From: Sulfuricurvum sp.
Lineage (GTDB): Bacteria > Campylobacterota > Campylobacteria > Campylobacterales > Sulfurimonadaceae
DNA: 64,000 nucleotides
Assembly: GCA_024637295.1 (NCBI GenBank)
Contig: JAGXFL010000011.1
Coordinates: 62,001 to 126,000 of the forward strand
Direction: 5' to 3'
The notes beneath the pieces were generated by a model. It saw nothing but the letters and a program-made list of their open reading frames with translations. It did no database searches and was not told where the DNA came from. Made by a program: the position numbers and the translations under genes. Below, piece after piece: positions 28,027 through 36,979 of the stretch. How positions within the stretch are numbered: the stretch's first letter is position 1; every line of letters begins with the position of its first letter.

Positions 28027-28658
28027 TGTCGTACGATCCCCCATACTGAGATATTTAAATCACTGACGAGCTTTTTGTCTGCTGATAAGTGCATATCGTG
28101 TAGATCAACAACAAGGTAGCTTTGTTCCAAAGCATTAATAAATTTGAGCGTGTTTTTATAGGGCCCTTCAGCTTTAATACTGATATCTAATACATGTCCA
28201 AAGGAACTATTTCCCGTAGTGAGTGTATTTCCAAAGTTGATTAATTTAACATTATAGGCACGCGCATATTTGGACACAGAGTCCAAATAACCACCCCAAG
28301 CTTTTTCATCATAATAGAGTGATGAAATTTGCTCGATCTGATCTTTGATATAGCTATTGTATTGAATATAGTGCTGTTCTTCCATCTGTATCGCTACAGT
28401 TTCTTGTTCCAGTTGAGCAATTTTCTCAACGGGATTGGCTGCTAAATAGTTTTTGTCATTTGAAAGATCACTCTCCATTTTAATGGCTTTTTCATGGGAA
28501 GCTTTGAAAGATGCTTCGGAACTTTCCCATAAAAGAAGATAAGAAAATGCGGATAATGAAGCGAAAATCATCACAAACATCATCATTTTGTCGCGTTCAC
28601 TTTTTAAGGAGAGCGCCTGATCTAATGAATAGAGATAGTCCTCGATATTGAATTTCAT
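28023..28658 (-). CDS. PilO/MshJ-like inner-membrane protein
   Basis: A 211-residue bitopic protein: a cytoplasmic N-terminus, a membrane span near 25-45 (MMMFVMIFASLSAFSYLLLW), a coiled coil (about 50-110) and a ferredoxin-like C-terminal domain (about 115-205). This is the layout of PilO/GspM-type alignment-complex proteins. It overlaps both neighbours by four bases. MshJ occupies this position in MSHA clusters. Confidence 0.75.
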   Translation of the reverse strand: MKFNIEDYLYSLDQALSLKSERDKMMMFVMIFASLSAFSYLLLWESSEASFKASHEKAIKMESDLSNDKNYLAANPVEKIAQLEQETVAIQMEEQHYIQYNSYIKDQIEQISSLYYDEKAWGGYLDSVSKYARAYNVKLINFGNTLTTGNSSFGHVLDISIKAEGPYKNTLKFINALEQSYLVVDLHDMHLSADKKLVSDLNISVWGIVRQ

Positions 28659-30190
28659 TTTAGCACCGCCTTAAGTTCACTAAGATAAGAGGAAGTGTTA
28701 CCATCATAAGAGATCAACTGAAGATCAAAATCATATTGATCTCTTTTTATGTCGGTTAGATGTTTTAATAGTGCGGTAATATCTTGCGTCTTTGGAGCGG
28801 TGAGCATAAAGCTAAATGCTTTAACGGTTGAATTATTATCTTCTGTGTACCCCATAGATTGTAACTTAACGCGATATTGATTGAAACTACGAGTGAAATC
28901 TGCTGCAATTTTTGCTTTCATCGGATAATTGACTTTTTTCTCATGAACTTGTATCAAGGTATCTTGTTTCTGTTTATATGCAGTTTTTTGGTCATCTAAT
29001 AATACTTGAGCCGCATTTTTGTTGGCTGTTTTTAAATTGATGATCTGTTCTCGGGTTGTTTTCTCAATGTGTACTTTATCATACTCTTGACTCATGAGAG
29101 CATAGTGAAACTCTTCTACATAGGAAAGCCCCCAATACGTCCCGGGATATAGTAGTGCGGCCGCTAAAGAAGCCGCTGCAACTAAAATAAGTTTTCCACT
29201 GTCACGTTTGGCAAAAGGTGGAGGACGATGAAATAGGGTGAAATTACACTCGTAGCGCTCTTCAGATTCCAGTCGTGCATACAAATGCATTAGCTGGTGG
29301 ATTTGGTCAACATTGCTACCAGAAACTTTGAACCCATAATCAAAATCAAAAGGGTGAGCTTTTAAACCGAGGTATGTTTGAGCATATTCATCAAGTCCAC
29401 TGATACTACCAACGGCCGTACCGGTATAGATAGCATCAAATTGTTTGATTTCAAAAGCACGTTTAGCATAGGTGATAACATCATTAATGTGTAAAAACAC
29501 TTCTCCGAATAATTTAAAAAGAGATTTTTGATATTCAGGATTACTGGGGTTGAGCCCCTGCATTGATAAGATGTTTTCAAAACTTGTTAAATCGATTATT
29601 TCACCCAATAATTCACAAAAGCGTTCATGCATTTGTTTAAGAGAATATTTGAGGGATTTGGTATATACGAATTCCTGATCTTTGTAAATCGTTAAAAATG
29701 CATCATTTTCTTGAAAATAGATAAAACCGTGTGTTCCACTAAGATCTAGGATTTCTTTGACATAAAGTGATTTTAATAATAAAGGGACGGGTACGATTTG
29801 ATCAATGTATTTGATGGAATGAATGATAGGTGCAAACTCTTGCTCAAGGGTAAGTGGATCTACAATAAATACATGGTAGAAACGTTCACCTTCAGTAGAG
29901 TTATTGATTGCTTCAATGTATTGAAACTGGTATTCAACTGCCATATCAAGGGCAAGCTCTTCATAAACTTTATTTTCTAAAGCATCATAGATATCATCTT
30001 CAGGGACATTTTTACTGATACCGATTAAAGCGGAGATAAACCCTTTCGTATTTAAAAAAGAGACAGCATACTGCTCTTTTGAAAATGACGGTGAAGCAAT
30101 GCTTGAAATACTGTTTAGCGTACCAACATAAAAGTCTTTCCGATAAGGATTGGCTGATATGATAGTTGAAAACGTTTGCTGTTTGCTCAT
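28655..30190 (-). CDS. PilM-PilN-like membrane protein (MshI position; CtsX candidate)
   Basis: A 511-residue protein and probable first gene of the pilus operon. Residues about 1-310 look like a divergent actin-fold domain as in PilM, a single membrane span lies near 332-352 (LILVAAASLAAALLYPGTYW), then a coiled coil (about 360-420) and a small alpha/beta domain (about 430-511) as in PilN. The combination of PilM-like and PilN-like parts in one chain matches MshI/GspL-type organisation. Campylobacter transformation protein CtsX is a possible counterpart, which is inference. It starts ten bases after the stop of the Csd4-type gene upstream... on the same strand, so read-through from the cell-shape genes is not excluded. 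Confidence 0.72.
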   Translation of the reverse strand: MSKQQTFSTIISANPYRKDFYVGTLNSISSIASPSFSKEQYAVSFLNTKGFISALIGISKNVPEDDIYDALENKVYEELALDMAVEYQFQYIEAINNSTEGERFYHVFIVDPLTLEQEFAPIIHSIKYIDQIVPVPLLLKSLYVKEILDLSGTHGFIYFQENDAFLTIYKDQEFVYTKSLKYSLKQMHERFCELLGEIIDLTSFENILSMQGLNPSNPEYQKSLFKLFGEVFLHINDVITYAKRAFEIKQFDAIYTGTAVGSISGLDEYAQTYLGLKAHPFDFDYGFKVSGSNVDQIHQLMHLYARLESEERYECNFTLFHRPPPFAKRDSGKLILVAAASLAAALLYPGTYWGLSYVEEFHYALMSQEYDKVHIEKTTREQIINLKTANKNAAQVLLDDQKTAYKQKQDTLIQVHEKKVNYPMKAKIAADFTRSFNQYRVKLQSMGYTEDNNSTVKAFSFMLTAPKTQDITALLKHLTDIKRDQYDFDLQLISYDGNTSSYLSELKAVLK

Positions 30191-30199
30191 CCTATTTTC

Positions 30200-31486
30200 C
30201 TATTTAAAATGTATCAAAACCATGCCGCAAAAATCATTTTCCCGATACAACTCAATACGATAAGTTTTTGCCTCTTTATCGATTGAATATCTAGGATCAA
30301 AATCTTTTAACGTAACATGAATATTACTCTCATCTTTTTTGCCCTCACGGGTAAAACCGATGATATTCGTTCGTGTTAGCGATTTATTAATGATGCTAAC
30401 ATCGGCAGTTATAAAGTATTCTTTAGCAAAAACGAGTTTTTCTTCTTTTCCATCAATCTCAATAGTTATTTTATCCGAACATTGTCCTTCCTGATGAATA
30501 CTAGGAGATAGAGATGAAATTTTTTGATTCCCAACATAGAGGTTATATTTACCTCCATCTTGTAACATACCGCCAAGCGGATGAGTGAAATTAAAATCAT
30601 TGCGCTCCGATTTTAGCGGAACAAAACTTAAATCTGTTCTTAAGTTTTCTAAATTTAGATTAATATTGTTATTAATCGTAACATTTCCGTTGATTTTAAT
30701 CATCTCTTTTAAGTTTTTGGTAGTCAGTTCAAAAGGGCGCTGATAGTCAATCCCCATATACCGCATGTACCCTTCTATTGCTCGAAGTTGATAAAATACT
30801 TTTTCTTCTAATGTCGGCAGGTTTTTGGATGTTTCGATTGCAAATGCCGGTTTATTGTGATTGATGGCAAAGAAGGTCAAAGAGTGTTTCATTGCTTCGT
30901 CATCAAATCGAGTGTTGGTATTGCGTACATCAAAACAGTGGTGGTTTTCTATAAGACCGTTATTAAGTTCTTTACTAACGGTAGAGGCAATTTTATTCAT
31001 ATCTTTATAGATATGATCACTGTCCAAACAGACTTGGTCAATAACACATGTTTGTCCCCATGCCGATGGGTTAAAGATGGTGTTTTGGTATTCTTTACGG
31101 TAAAAACCGTGCCCGTCGTGTAAGTTTAGGATAAGGTCAATTTTCGGATCGGTAATGATTTTTTTCAGTTCATCGACAATTGGATAATCAGCGTCATGGG
31201 TATCAATATCCGCAAATTTTCGATTCATATCACCATTGACACCTCGACTGTTCATCATGATACTTTTATGATTTAAGTTTGGAATAACCCACAGATTACC
31301 CTTGGTAATGGTGTAATATTGAGCTAAGATAGATGCGGCAAAATAACTGCCAGGTTCATTTCCGTGAATTCCACCGATAACAAAAAGAGTTGGACCGGTT
31401 TGTGTAGGGGTCTCATGTTTGATAAGGGAAAAAGGAAGAGCAAACGATAGGGTGGTAAGTAAAAAAAAAACAATAACACTACGCAT
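30200..31486 (-). CDS. Peptidoglycan carboxypeptidase of the Csd4/Pgp1 type
   Basis: A periplasmic M14-family zinc carboxypeptidase that trims tripeptide stems to dipeptides and is needed for helical shape in Helicobacter (Csd4) and Campylobacter (Pgp1). The 428-residue length fits the family. It has a signal peptide (about 1-16), an M14 domain (about 30-250) and two C-terminal beta domains. Zinc ligands seen are His41 and Glu44 in GGIHGNEPGS and His123 in NLHDGHGF; the catalytic Glu is probably that in FAIETSKN. H. pylori Csd4 has a Gln at the first ligand, whereas this protein keeps the canonical His. It lies one base after the Csd6-type gene's region on the same strand, pairing two shape genes. 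Confidence 0.87.
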   Translation of the reverse strand: MRSVIVFFLLTTLSFALPFSLIKHETPTQTGPTLFVIGGIHGNEPGSYFAASILAQYYTITKGNLWVIPNLNHKSIMMNSRGVNGDMNRKFADIDTHDADYPIVDELKKIITDPKIDLILNLHDGHGFYRKEYQNTIFNPSAWGQTCVIDQVCLDSDHIYKDMNKIASTVSKELNNGLIENHHCFDVRNTNTRFDDEAMKHSLTFFAINHNKPAFAIETSKNLPTLEEKVFYQLRAIEGYMRYMGIDYQRPFELTTKNLKEMIKINGNVTINNNINLNLENLRTDLSFVPLKSERNDFNFTHPLGGMLQDGGKYNLYVGNQKISSLSPSIHQEGQCSDKITIEIDGKEEKLVFAKEYFITADVSIINKSLTRTNIIGFTREGKKDESNIHVTLKDFDPRYSIDKEAKTYRIELYRENDFCGMVLIHFK

Positions 31487-31487
31487 G

Positions 31488-32450
31488 TTATTGCTCAGAA
31501 AGAATAGATATGGAGTGGTCGTTATTGAGTAAAATCATCAAAGATTTTTGACCGGTGAAATTATGTTTTTCACTAGTGTACACTTCATCAAAGGTTACCA
31601 TGAACAAATTGGCACGTTCGCCCGGATAAGGGATAATATTGAGATTTGAAAAAAGGATCTCTTTGGATTCTTTTTTATCAAAGATTCGTTGTTTATAGTT
31701 TTTGAAATCATAATACTCCATACCGTCATAACGGACAAACGTTGTATCATAAAAGGAGAGGTAGTTTTGAAAATCATTGTATTTCCAAGTGTACCGCCAT
31801 TGGTATAGTTGAGAAATAATCGTTGCGTATGGGGAAGCAGGGTGCTCTCTTAGTTTTGAATCGATCAGCAAGAGAGTGTTTTTGTAATCAATGGATTTGT
31901 CCAAGCCGGTAAGCTCATTGTTGTTGATGGCGATACATCCTTTAGTAAAACTGTCTCGATCGCCATTTTCTGGAACACCATGTATCCAAATACCTGAACC
32001 GTTTTTACCGCGAATACGATCATAAAGATTAGGGTATGAGGTAACAAATGCCATTGGACCGTAAAACGGATCTACGGTATTGAGTTTTTGAGTGATAGTA
32101 TAAACACCAATAGGGGTTCTACGATCTCCTTCGTTGACTTTATCACCGTCATATTTACCTGTAAATGCGGGAATGCTCTTCAGAAGTGTAAAGCGGTCGT
32201 TTTTGTCTTTTTGATAAAGATTGAGACTGGAGTGATCTTTTCCACAAATCAAGAGGGTATTAGTTCCCTCATAGTATCCAAAACGCAAATCTTTTTGTGC
32301 CAGTTTGGATTGCCAATATGCGGGGTCTGTAATGCCTCTGTCAATTTCTTTTTGAATTGCACGCATTCCACCACTGCGGTAAAGTTCCATCACATCTGCA
32401 GAAAATAGTGAGGTAATGAAGAGGGGGAGTAATAAGAGTTTTTTTACCAT
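31488..32450 (-). CDS. L,D-transpeptidase-fold peptidoglycan carboxypeptidase (Csd6/Pgp2 type)
   Basis: A 320-residue periplasmic protein with a signal peptide (about 1-18), a YkuD catalytic domain (about 60-195) and a C-terminal NTF2-like domain (about 205-320), the architecture of H. pylori Csd6 (HP0518) and Campylobacter Pgp2, which trim tetrapeptides to tripeptides. Active-site His157 and Cys172 are intact (IWIHGVP and TKGCIAI). The usual SHGC before the Cys is TKGC here. Its product would feed the Csd4-type enzyme encoded just downstream. It overlaps era by seven bases; era-csd6 adjacency is also found in H. pylori. Confidence 0.88.
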   Translation of the reverse strand: MVKKLLLLPLFITSLFSADVMELYRSGGMRAIQKEIDRGITDPAYWQSKLAQKDLRFGYYEGTNTLLICGKDHSSLNLYQKDKNDRFTLLKSIPAFTGKYDGDKVNEGDRRTPIGVYTITQKLNTVDPFYGPMAFVTSYPNLYDRIRGKNGSGIWIHGVPENGDRDSFTKGCIAINNNELTGLDKSIDYKNTLLLIDSKLREHPASPYATIISQLYQWRYTWKYNDFQNYLSFYDTTFVRYDGMEYYDFKNYKQRIFDKKESKEILFSNLNIIPYPGERANLFMVTFDEVYTSEKHNFTGQKSLMILLNNDHSISILSEQ

Positions 32451-33322
32451 TCGTATCCTAGATCGCTTAAGAACTTTTTATCGGTGCTCCACCCTTTTTT
32501 AACGGAAACAAAAAGTTCCAGATAAACAGGTTTAGAAGCAAGCCGTTCGATTTTTTCACGCGCACTTTTTCCAATGCGTTTAATGGCTACGCCACCTTTA
32601 CCGATAATAATCCCTTTTTGAGACTCTTTTTCGACAATGATGGTAGCGCGAATATGCTCTGTTGGAGAGTCTTCTTCAATTTTATCAATTAAGACATCTG
32701 ATTCATAAGGAATCTCATCACTGATGTTGTCAAAGATCGCTTCTCGAATAAATTCTTTGTAGATGGTTCTGATCATCTCGGTTGTGATGTTTTCAGGATC
32801 ATAAAGATAGGGAGACTCATTGAGATGTTTGACAATGGTATTGAGCAAATCCTCTTTACCCACATTTTTGGTAACTGACATCGGGATAAGGGCTTCAAAC
32901 TTATCGCTGTATTGATTGTATTCACCGATTTTTTTGAGCAGATCACTTTGAGAAATTTGATCGATTTTACTCAAAACGATAATGTGTTTACGTTTATCGC
33001 CGTTTATCTCTAAAAATTTTTCATAAAAGCTTGTTTTATCGGACGCAGGTGCCAGATAGACAACGATGTCACAATCACCAATCGCTTTTAGGGCTTCTTC
33101 CAGCATATATTGATTGAGCATTTTTTCAGCTTGGTGAAGTCCTGGTGTGTCTACAAAGATGATCTGATCGTCATTATGCATGACGATGGCATTGGACCGT
33201 TTACGTGTTGCATTGGCTTTTTGACTGACGAGGGCGATTTTTTCACCCAAGATCCAGTTCATCATGGTGCTCTTTCCAGCATTCGGACGCCCGATTAGAG
33301 CTACGAATCCGGCCTTATTCAC
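32444..33322 (-). CDS. era: GTPase Era
   Basis: Era is a GTPase that binds 16S rRNA and helps 30S subunit assembly. The 292-residue protein has an N-terminal GTPase domain with G1 GRPNAGKST at 11-19, a G3 DTPGLH near 57 and a G4 NKxD-type element (LSKID) near 120, and a C-terminal KH domain with [11 protein letters not shown] near 240. The start is GTG at 33322, overlapping the end of rplI by eight bases. The gene order rplI-hslV-hslU-era of related bacteria is here reduced to rplI-era. Confidence 0.96.
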   Translation of the reverse strand: MNKAGFVALIGRPNAGKSTMMNWILGEKIALVSQKANATRKRSNAIVMHNDDQIIFVDTPGLHQAEKMLNQYMLEEALKAIGDCDIVVYLAPASDKTSFYEKFLEINGDKRKHIIVLSKIDQISQSDLLKKIGEYNQYSDKFEALIPMSVTKNVGKEDLLNTIVKHLNESPYLYDPENITTEMIRTIYKEFIREAIFDNISDEIPYESDVLIDKIEEDSPTEHIRATIIVEKESQKGIIIGKGGVAIKRIGKSAREKIERLASKPVYLELFVSVKKGWSTDKKFLSDLGYEW

Positions 33323-33761
33323 CTTTGATCTCTATATGTAAAGTTGCGTGAATACCGTGACCAAGCTTAAGATCAAGATCGTGCATGCCGACTGTTTTGA
33401 TACCGTGTTTGGCATCGAGTTCTTTTTTATCGATTTCAATGCCGTGCTGCGTTTGGAGTGCATGGGTGATTTCATCTTTGGTGACTGAACCAAAGAGATG
33501 CCCTGTATCTCCAAGCTTTTTAGTTATGACAACTTTGATGTTGGTTAAAGTAGCCTTGATGGCATTAAGACGCTCAATTTCAGCAGCTTCATTAGCTGAT
33601 TTTTTGCGTTGATCCGACTCATATTTTTTTAAAACTTCATGCGTTGCGGCAAGTGCTAACCCTTTTCCGATTAAGAAGTTTTTGCCGTAACCATCGGCTA
33701 CGTCTTTGATTTCGCCGGCTTTCCCGACACCTTTGACGTCTTTGGTTAATAATACTTTCAT
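33315..33761 (-). CDS. rplI: Ribosomal protein bL9
   Basis: Protein L9 of the 50S subunit, 148 residues, normal length. The N-terminal domain shows the signature [20 protein letters not shown] and NFLIGKGLA, followed by a long connecting helix (about 45-75) and a C-terminal domain ([10 protein letters not shown]). It lies in the argG-era block of Campylobacterota. Its stop overlaps the GTG of era, so translation is probably coupled. Confidence 0.97.
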   Translation of the reverse strand: MKVLLTKDVKGVGKAGEIKDVADGYGKNFLIGKGLALAATHEVLKKYESDQRKKSANEAAEIERLNAIKATLTNIKVVITKKLGDTGHLFGSVTKDEITHALQTQHGIEIDKKELDAKHGIKTVGMHDLDLKLGHGIHATLHIEIKGE

Positions 33762-33775
33762 TCTTTTCCTTTGAG

Positions 33776-34507
33776 TTATCCGCGTAAAACTTCACCATGG
33801 TAGGTGACGATTCCACCCATTAAATTAGATACTTTTTTATATCCCATATCGGTTAAGATACGTTGACAGTGAGCACTGCGGCTTCCAACATGGCAATAAA
33901 CAATAATATGCTCATCCATACTCAGTGCAGACTCGGTTAACGTTTGGAAGAAGTTACTTGTTGGTACCAATACATCAACACCGGCGATTCGTCCTGATTT
34001 CCACTCCATCCATTCACGTACATCTACAACTTTGAAATTAACCATCCCAAGGCTGCGTGCTTCAAAGAGTGAGGCAAGTTCATCGGTATCAATATCTTTC
34101 TTTTGAAGTAAAAACTCACACTCTTCAGTTGAGAGACCGCGGGAGTGATTATGCGTCACTGCTTGTAGCTCTTCTGTTTTCGTCTGTGCTGCTGCAAATT
34201 CCGGTGTACAGAAAATTTGACAGTGACATACGCCATCTTCCGGAATTTCATGCTCTAACGCCGGCTTACATGGGCAGATACGATCTTCTTCTTTGTTCCC
34301 TGTGATAAAGAAACAAGGGCAGAATCGCTTGCCATGCATTAGTTTATTGCGTGTCAAACCAAACTGTATCCCCTGATTGATTTCAAGGTCAGGATTGTAA
34401 ACAAAGCCGAATTGGCTACACACTTTATCCGTAAATTTGATGGTTTTTTCCAGTTCTGTTTTAAACTCAGCAGACTCAGGATCGATTTTAGTAATAGTAG
34501 AGCTCAT
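33776..34507 (-). CDS. Ferredoxin-thioredoxin-reductase-like/rhodanese fusion protein
   Basis: A 243-residue cytoplasmic protein of two parts. Residues about 15-100 match the catalytic subunit of ferredoxin:thioredoxin reductase, with cysteines Cys63/Cys65 (CPC), Cys78/Cys80 (CPC), Cys94/Cys96 (CHC) and Cys100, enough for a 4Fe-4S cluster next to a redox disulfide. Residues about 135-240 are a rhodanese domain with active-site Cys205 in VYCHVGSRS. The fusion suggests transfer of electrons or sulfane sulfur between the domains; the partner is unknown. It sits between argG and rplI, nine bases after argG. Confidence 0.85.
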   Translation of the reverse strand: MSSTITKIDPESAEFKTELEKTIKFTDKVCSQFGFVYNPDLEINQGIQFGLTRNKLMHGKRFCPCFFITGNKEEDRICPCKPALEHEIPEDGVCHCQIFCTPEFAAAQTKTEELQAVTHNHSRGLSTEECEFLLQKKDIDTDELASLFEARSLGMVNFKVVDVREWMEWKSGRIAGVDVLVPTSNFFQTLTESALSMDEHIIVYCHVGSRSAHCQRILTDMGYKKVSNLMGGIVTYHGEVLRG

Positions 34508-34516
34508 AATATTTCC

Positions 34517-35734
34517 TTATTTGTTTTTACGTGCTTTGCCAGCGATAATAAAGCGAAGTGCATTAAGTTTGATAAAGCCGCCGGCATCTTTTTGATCGTA
34601 AACGGAATCTTCTTCAAAAGTACAGTACTCTGGATTGAACAATGAAAGGTCAGAAGTTCTTCCAACAACGTAAACACCTCCTTTGTAGAGCTTCAAACGA
34701 ACGCTGCCGCGAACATTTTGTTGCGTTTTATCGATGGCGGCTTGGAGCATTTCACGCTCAGGTGCAAACCAAAATCCATTATAGATGAGTTTTGCATAGC
34801 GCGGCATCAACTCATCTTTGAGATGGGCTTCTTCACGGTCCAATGTCAATGATTCAATGGCACGGTGAGCTTTGAGCATCAACGTCCCGCCCGGTGTTTC
34901 ATAACATCCGCGGCTTTTCATACCGACAAAACGGTTCTCAACAATATCAGCACGTCCAATACCATGACGGCCTGCAATAATATTAAGTTGTTCGAGCATG
35001 TTAGCCGGTGAAAGAGCTTTGCCGTTTAGAGTGACGGGGTCGCCTTTTTCGTAACCGATTTCAATGTATTCAGCTTTATCCGGGGCATTTTCTGGTGATG
35101 TCGTCCAGCGCCACATACTCTCTTCAGGCTCACTTGCAGGGTCTTCAAGGATACCGCCCTCATAGGAGATATGCAACAAATTGGCATCCATGGAGTAGGG
35201 AGACTTTTTTCCGCTCATTTCGATCTTGATCCCATGCTCTGCTGCATAGGCAAGAAGCTTTTCTCTTGAATTAAGATCCCATTCACGCCATGGAGCGATG
35301 ATAGTAAGAGAACTGTCTTGTCCCAAGTATCCCATCTCAAAACGGACTTGGTCGTTTCCTTTTCCAGTAGCTCCGTGACTTACGGCATCAGCACCGGTAA
35401 TACGGGCAATTTCCGCTTGTCGTTTTGCGATCAATGGACGTGCGATAGAAGTCCCAAGGAGGTATTCACCCTCATAAATAGCATTGGCACGAAACATTGG
35501 GAAAACATAGTCACGGACAAACTCTTCACGTAGATCCTCGATGTAAATATTTTCTGGTTTGATCCCAAGGCTGATCGCTTTTGCACGTGCGGGCTCAACT
35601 TCTTCACCCTGACCGATATCTGCTGTGAAGGTAACGACTTCACATTTGTATTCGTCTTGAAGCCATTTAAGGATAACACTGGTGTCAAGACCGCCAGAAT
35701 AGGCTAAAACTACTTTTTTAACTTCTTTTTTCAT
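34517..35734 (-). CDS. argG: Argininosuccinate synthase
   Basis: ArgG joins citrulline and aspartate with ATP in arginine synthesis. The preferred start is the ATG at 35734 ([19 protein letters not shown]), with an AGGA site eight bases upstream; a reading from 35764 adds ten unconserved residues. This gives 405 residues. Motifs include the PP-loop AYSGGLDTS at about 10-18, the [15 protein letters not shown] segment near 125 and [17 protein letters not shown] near 270. It leads the argG-fusion-rplI-era run. Confidence 0.97.
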   Translation of the reverse strand: MKKEVKKVVLAYSGGLDTSVILKWLQDEYKCEVVTFTADIGQGEEVEPARAKAISLGIKPENIYIEDLREEFVRDYVFPMFRANAIYEGEYLLGTSIARPLIAKRQAEIARITGADAVSHGATGKGNDQVRFEMGYLGQDSSLTIIAPWREWDLNSREKLLAYAAEHGIKIEMSGKKSPYSMDANLLHISYEGGILEDPASEPEESMWRWTTSPENAPDKAEYIEIGYEKGDPVTLNGKALSPANMLEQLNIIAGRHGIGRADIVENRFVGMKSRGCYETPGGTLMLKAHRAIESLTLDREEAHLKDELMPRYAKLIYNGFWFAPEREMLQAAIDKTQQNVRGSVRLKLYKGGVYVVGRTSDLSLFNPEYCTFEEDSVYDQKDAGGFIKLNALRFIIAGKARKNK

Positions 35735-35812
35735 TAAACTATTCCTATGAGTATATTTCCACACAAGTGGAGTAAATAGCGCGATTTTAGCAAAATATAG
35801 ATGAGTGTACGG

Positions 35813-36067
35813 TTAAAGTTTGAAGTTGATGGAAGATGTAGGGGTATTTTCAGTTGCCTTTAAAAAATCAATGGTATTTTTGATTTGCTGAAGAGAGGAA
35901 AGGGTGGTCGTTTGTTCTGCTTCTAAAAGATTTTTAGCATGATGCAGTAAATATGCAGCCTCTTCCATCTGTGCCAGAGAATCCATAGTAGGCATCTCAT
36001 CAATCAGACGGTTAAGTGTTTCGAATTCTTTGAGCAGTATTGCTTTTTTAAAGTTGTTCAGCCACAT
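35813..36067 (-). CDS. Small FliT-like protein after fliS
   Basis: Eighty-four residues if read from the ATG at 36067 (MWLNNFKKAI), which lies inside the end of fliS; a reading from 36091 adds eight residues. The chain is almost wholly helical with heptad-like Leu/Met positions (EFETLNRLIDEMP, EEAAYLLHHAKNLLE), as in FliT-type export chaperones. In H. pylori fliT follows fliS, so position supports the call, but sequence alone does not prove it. Confidence 0.55.
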   Translation of the reverse strand: MWLNNFKKAILLKEFETLNRLIDEMPTMDSLAQMEEAAYLLHHAKNLLEAEQTTTLSSLQQIKNTIDFLKATENTPTSSINFKL

Positions 36068-36431
36068 TAGTGCTCTCTCTCCATGCCTCAAGAAGCCCTT
36101 TCATAACTTGATTGACTTCATCAAGCTTGGTACTGTCATTATGAATATTGGCTTCTAACAAAAGGTGCAATTGATGTTGATAAAGTCCTGCGAGATATTG
36201 GGAAATGTCACCTTGATTGTAATCGAGAATGTTAATAAGTTCACTAATGACTGCATTGGAACGATTGATCCAATAGGTACGTCGTTCGATATCTCCGTCG
36301 TTTATAGAACGCTTTGCCTGCATGTTAAAGCGCAAGACCCCTTCATACATCATCTGGATAAGTTTTTCTGGGGATTCGACCCCAATATTGTTTTGAGCAT
36401 AGGCGTTATACGCAAGATTGTTGTTATACAT
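36048..36431 (-). CDS. fliS: Flagellin export chaperone FliS
   Basis: FliS binds the C-terminus of flagellin in the cytoplasm and prevents early polymerisation. The 127-residue protein matches the family: an N-terminal AYAQNNIGVESPEKLIQMMY segment with the typical helix entry, then a four-helix bundle with a NRSNAVISELINILDY helix. An AAGGA site precedes the ATG. It lies 48 bases after flaG and overlaps the small FliT-like gene. Confidence 0.94.
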   Translation of the reverse strand: MYNNNLAYNAYAQNNIGVESPEKLIQMMYEGVLRFNMQAKRSINDGDIERRTYWINRSNAVISELINILDYNQGDISQYLAGLYQHQLHLLLEANIHNDSTKLDEVNQVMKGLLEAWRESTNVAEQL

Positions 36432-36479
36432 AAAAATATCCTTGGATGAACTTTATCAGAAATTGTTAAATGGTTGGCA

Positions 36480-36869
36480 TTAGCCTTTTATATCGAAAAG
36501 TATCCCGGTCACTTCTTTCATCTTCGGTAGCAATTTTTCAGCTTGCTCCATTGGAAAACGTCTAAGAACAGCATTACGTTGTGTGTCGATGACAGAAACG
36601 TAAAAATCTTTTGAGGTATTATCAAAGCCAAATCGTAAAGTGGTACTAAACGGATCAAGTGATTTATTAAGCTGATCTACGAGATGTTCCATATCCTTTT
36701 GAGAACTTGCTTGATTGGTTTTGCTCTGAGTATCTGCTTGCGAGATTTTATCTTGAGCAATTTGCGCTTTTTGCAACTCCTGAACACTTTGCTGCGCTGG
36801 TGCCTCTGCTGATTTTGATGTTCCCATCTGAGCTTGTTGCAATTTTGCCGTTGACTGTAGAATTTCCAT
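36480..36869 (-). CDS. flaG: FlaG-family flagellar protein
   Basis: A 129-residue protein with a Gln/Ala-rich unstructured first half (about 1-65) and a conserved FlaG domain (about 68-129: LRFGFDNTSKDFYVSVIDT, then VLRRFPMEQAEKL). FlaG proteins influence flagellar filament length. It has a strong AAGGAG site and a sigma-28-type promoter at 36917-36943. In related bacteria fliD follows flaG; here fliS follows instead. Confidence 0.9.
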   Translation of the reverse strand: MEILQSTAKLQQAQMGTSKSAEAPAQQSVQELQKAQIAQDKISQADTQSKTNQASSQKDMEHLVDQLNKSLDPFSTTLRFGFDNTSKDFYVSVIDTQRNAVLRRFPMEQAEKLLPKMKEVTGILFDIKG

Positions 36870-36916
36870 GATGCTTCTCCTTGGACGCTAAAGTGCGTAT
36901 TCGTTTAAGTAAGACT

Positions 36917-36943
36917 AAATCGACCGGTATAATGAAAACTTTA
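36917..36943 (-). promoter_or_regulatory. Sigma-28 (FliA) promoter for flaG-fliS
   Basis: On the minus strand TAAAGTTT, an exact match to the FliA -35 element, is followed after exactly 11 bases by GTCGATTT, close to the -10 element GCCGATAA. The promoter ends about 47 bases before the flaG ATG. The spacing, perfect -35 box and late-flagellar gene downstream agree. Confidence 0.82.
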
Positions 36944-36979
36944 ATGCCAAATCGATTTTAGTATGCTACGCTTCCATTT

